Shown here: positions 62,381 through 64,000 of the stretch, one piece after another | How the letters are laid out: every line of letters starts with the position of its first letter | Position numbering within the stretch: the first letter of the stretch is position 1 | Assembly: GCF_015277875.1 (NCBI RefSeq) | Contig: NZ_CP063814.1 | Location: 3,348,001-3,412,000, forward strand | DNA: 64,000 bases | Source: Microbacterium luteum | Lineage (GTDB): Bacteria; Actinomycetota; Actinomycetes; Actinomycetales; Microbacteriaceae | Direction: 5' to 3' | Translations under genes and position numbers: made by a program | Notes under the pieces: model-generated | Database searches by the model: none | The model's input: only the letters and a program-made list of their open reading frames with translations | What the model was told of the DNA's origin: nothing

Positions 62381-63448
62381 GTGAGCACCATTGTCGCGCA
62401 CACTCATCCGTTCATCATCGGCGTGGACACCCACGCCCGAACCCACACCTACGCCGTCCTCACGGCTGCAGGTGAGCACCTCGGGACCGAAACGTTCCCG
62501 AACACCGCGGCGGGCCGTTCCCGCGCGATCTCCTGGGCCGCGCGTCGCGCCAGCGGTGTCGCCGACCCGCTCTGGGTGATCGAAGGGGCAGGCAGCTACG
62601 GCGCACAGCTGGCACGCAACGTCACCGACACCGGCTACCGCGTCGTCGAGGCCGCCCGGATGAGCGGTGGTCGGCGAGGGGTCGGCAAGTCGGACCCGAT
62701 CGATGCGCAGCGGATCGCCGCCGCAGTACTCGCCCTGCCGACCGATCAACTCCGAAACCCACGCCAAGACGAGGGCGTGCGCGCCGCGACGCAGATACTC
62801 CTGACCGCTCGCGACGAGCTCGCCGGTGAGCGCACGCGAGCAGTCAACGCACTCACTGCCCTGCTCCGCATCACTGACCTCGGCCTCGACGTTCGTCGCC
62901 CCCTCGGTGCTCGCCGGATCGCTGAGGTCGCGCGCTGGCGGACGCGGGACGAGCACATCGCCGCCGCGACCGCCCGGACAGAGGCGATCCGTCTGGCCAA
63001 ACGGATCCTCGAGCTCGACGCCGAGCTCGATCAGAACATGGCGCGCATCAGCGAGCTCGTCCAAGCCAGCCCGGCCACCGAACTGCTCCACAAGACCGGC
63101 ATCGGGCCTGTCACAGCAGCGAGAACTCTCGTCGCGTGGTCTCACCCCGGCCGAGTCACCAACGAAGCCGCGTTCGCCGCTCTCGCGGGGGTGAATCCCA
63201 TCCCGGCATCCTCGGGCAACACCACACGACACCGACTCAACCGCGGCGGAGACCGGCAGCTGAACCGAGCGCTGAACGTCATTGCGATGGTCCGAATGGT
63301 CCACGACCCCGGCACCCGCGCCTACGTCGACCGGCGGCGCGCCGAAGGCAAGACCGACCGCGAAATCCGGCGCATCCTCAAGCGCTACCTCGCCCGCAGC
63401 ATCTATCGACACCTCAACGCCGCCTCAGCCGCTCAAACTGGGGGTTGA
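62381..63448 (+). CDS. IS110-family transposase, intact
   Basis: A 355-residue protein with a GTG start behind AAGGAAAGGA. The DEDD domain is complete: IIGVDTHARTHT (Asp), VIEGAGSYGAQL (Glu), KSDPIDAQRIA (Asp, Asp). The C-terminal domain contains LLHKTGIGPVTAARTLVAWS and the serine-bearing PASSGNTTRHRLNRGGDRQL. It is a full-length member of normal size and is likely active with the RNA from its left end. Confidence 0.94.
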   Translation: MSTIVAHTHPFIIGVDTHARTHTYAVLTAAGEHLGTETFPNTAAGRSRAISWAARRASGVADPLWVIEGAGSYGAQLARNVTDTGYRVVEAARMSGGRRGVGKSDPIDAQRIAAAVLALPTDQLRNPRQDEGVRAATQILLTARDELAGERTRAVNALTALLRITDLGLDVRRPLGARRIAEVARWRTRDEHIAAATARTEAIRLAKRILELDAELDQNMARISELVQASPATELLHKTGIGPVTAARTLVAWSHPGRVTNEAAFAALAGVNPIPASSGNTTRHRLNRGGDRQLNRALNVIAMVRMVHDPGTRAYVDRRRAEGKTDREIRRILKRYLARSIYRHLNAASAAQTGG

Positions 63449-63767
63449 CGAGACATAGAAGCTTCATAGGAGCGTCGGGGCCGCGCTGCGTCGTTGTGGT
63501 TGTCGAAAACGGGCTTGTGGCTGGGTTCGGCGGCGCCGGATGATGATGGTGCCGCGGTCGACGCCGCTGATGCTTAGTGCTTCGAGCCTGTATAGGAGCG
63601 TGGCGTGGAGGGCTTCCACGGGAACCGTGGATTGGTGCCTCGAGCCTGTCATTTCCTGGGCTTGATGAGCCCGACTAGGAGATTCCTGAATCATTTTCCC
63701 CGCCCTTCCCGCGGCACCCGCCCCACCGGACGGTGGGGCGAAGCGAAGAAGGACGGAGGAGCTGCAG
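63449..63767. other. Non-coding region between two IS110 elements, with hairpin
   Basis: About 320 bases without a gene. CGCCCCACC-GGAC-GGTGGGGCG (63719-63740) is a perfect hairpin just upstream of the next IS110 start. The region would include the right end of the intact element and the left non-coding end of the next. Confidence 0.5.
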
Positions 63768-64000
63768 ATGGATATCGTGCATGATCGTGCTGCGGGAATC
63801 GACATCTCCAACGGGACGCGAAGGTCTGTGTTCGGATACCAGGAGCCCGCGCCGGTACGTTCAGCAAGACAGTCACGACGTACGGGGCGACGACGAATGA
63901 AATCTTGCGGCTACGTCACAACTTGGAAGAGGCCGCCGTGACCGTGGTCGCGATGGAAGCCACGGGCGATTACTGGAAGCCCTTCTTCTTCCTCCTGGAT
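63768..64000 (+). pseudogene. 5' part of another IS110-type transposase, frameshifted
   Basis: The ATG at 63768 behind GGAGGA starts MDIVHDRAAGIDIS. After about 63811 the family sequence continues in the next frame: DAKVCVRIPGARAGTFSKTV, TTYGATTNEILRLRHNLEEA, AVTVVAMEATGDYWKPFFFL. A single base seems to be missing in the ISKRDAK motif. The window ends inside the gene, so the rest is unseen. Confidence 0.8.

Noticed and set aside
1..64000. CRISPR array
   Set aside because: No regularly spaced direct repeats of 24-40 bp were seen by reading, and no cas gene is present.

Overview
This is a high-GC window of the kind found in Gram-positive Actinobacteria, most likely Micrococcales/Microbacteriaceae. 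Pointers are CsoR-type copper regulators, a piece of an lsr2 gene, a DUF6153 protein, and GTG/TTG starts in GC-rich operons with ATGA stop-start overlaps. Transposases of at least five families (IS256, IS3, IS5, IS630, IS110) and about a dozen broken genes mark it as accessory DNA, either a plasmid or a genomic island. The sequence alone does not say which.

Layout. 0-2.2 kb: a partial two-helix membrane protein and a protein with a nuclease-like domain. 2.7-4.4 kb: an IS256-type element lying against a 232-bp copy of part of a gene found at 35.2 kb. 4.6-22.9 kb: a metal-resistance island. It holds an MFS exporter with an ArsR/SmtB regulator, a TetR-controlled CDF exporter, a Cys-rich copper-storage protein, DUF6153, DUF305 and beta-propeller exported proteins, and a tRNA-Cys. 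Two leftward copper operons follow. One is YHS - FAD oxidoreductase - CopB - CsoR. The other is CopZ - exported protein - CopA - YHS - CsoR-like - FAD oxidoreductase - MFS - multicopper oxidase. CsoR-type palindromes precede both.

23.3-32.9 kb: an aromatic-catabolism island with a class II aldolase-type decarboxylase, a broken ThDP enzyme, an aldehyde dehydrogenase, a complete Rieske dioxygenase operon (alpha, beta, small protein, ferredoxin, reductase, aldo/keto reductase) and an IclR regulator whose probable half-sites occur in both promoter regions. 33-37.5 kb: a scar of broken genes around a second IS256-type element. 37.8-44.8 kb: a block of mostly unrecognised plasmid/ICE-like genes. 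Its centre is a 542-residue protein that I read as a very divergent family-B DNA polymerase, translationally coupled to a basic HTH protein. A 9-bp box, GGTTATATT, recurs at three gene starts here. This block is the best candidate for an undescribed system.

44.9-46.6 kb: an AbiE-type toxin-antitoxin pair. 46.6-57.3 kb: patchwork of lsr2, SDR and ALDH fragments, an isochorismatase-fold hydrolase, a polysaccharide deacetylase cut by an IS3 element, an alpha/beta hydrolase, a carboxylesterase and chimeric IS remnants. 57.7-61.6 kb: a large exported lipoprotein, a frameshifted XRE gene and a second HTH + nucleotidyltransferase pair. 61.6-64 kb: three IS110-type elements in a row (3' remnant, intact, frameshifted 5' part), with a structured non-coding left end that could encode a bridge RNA.
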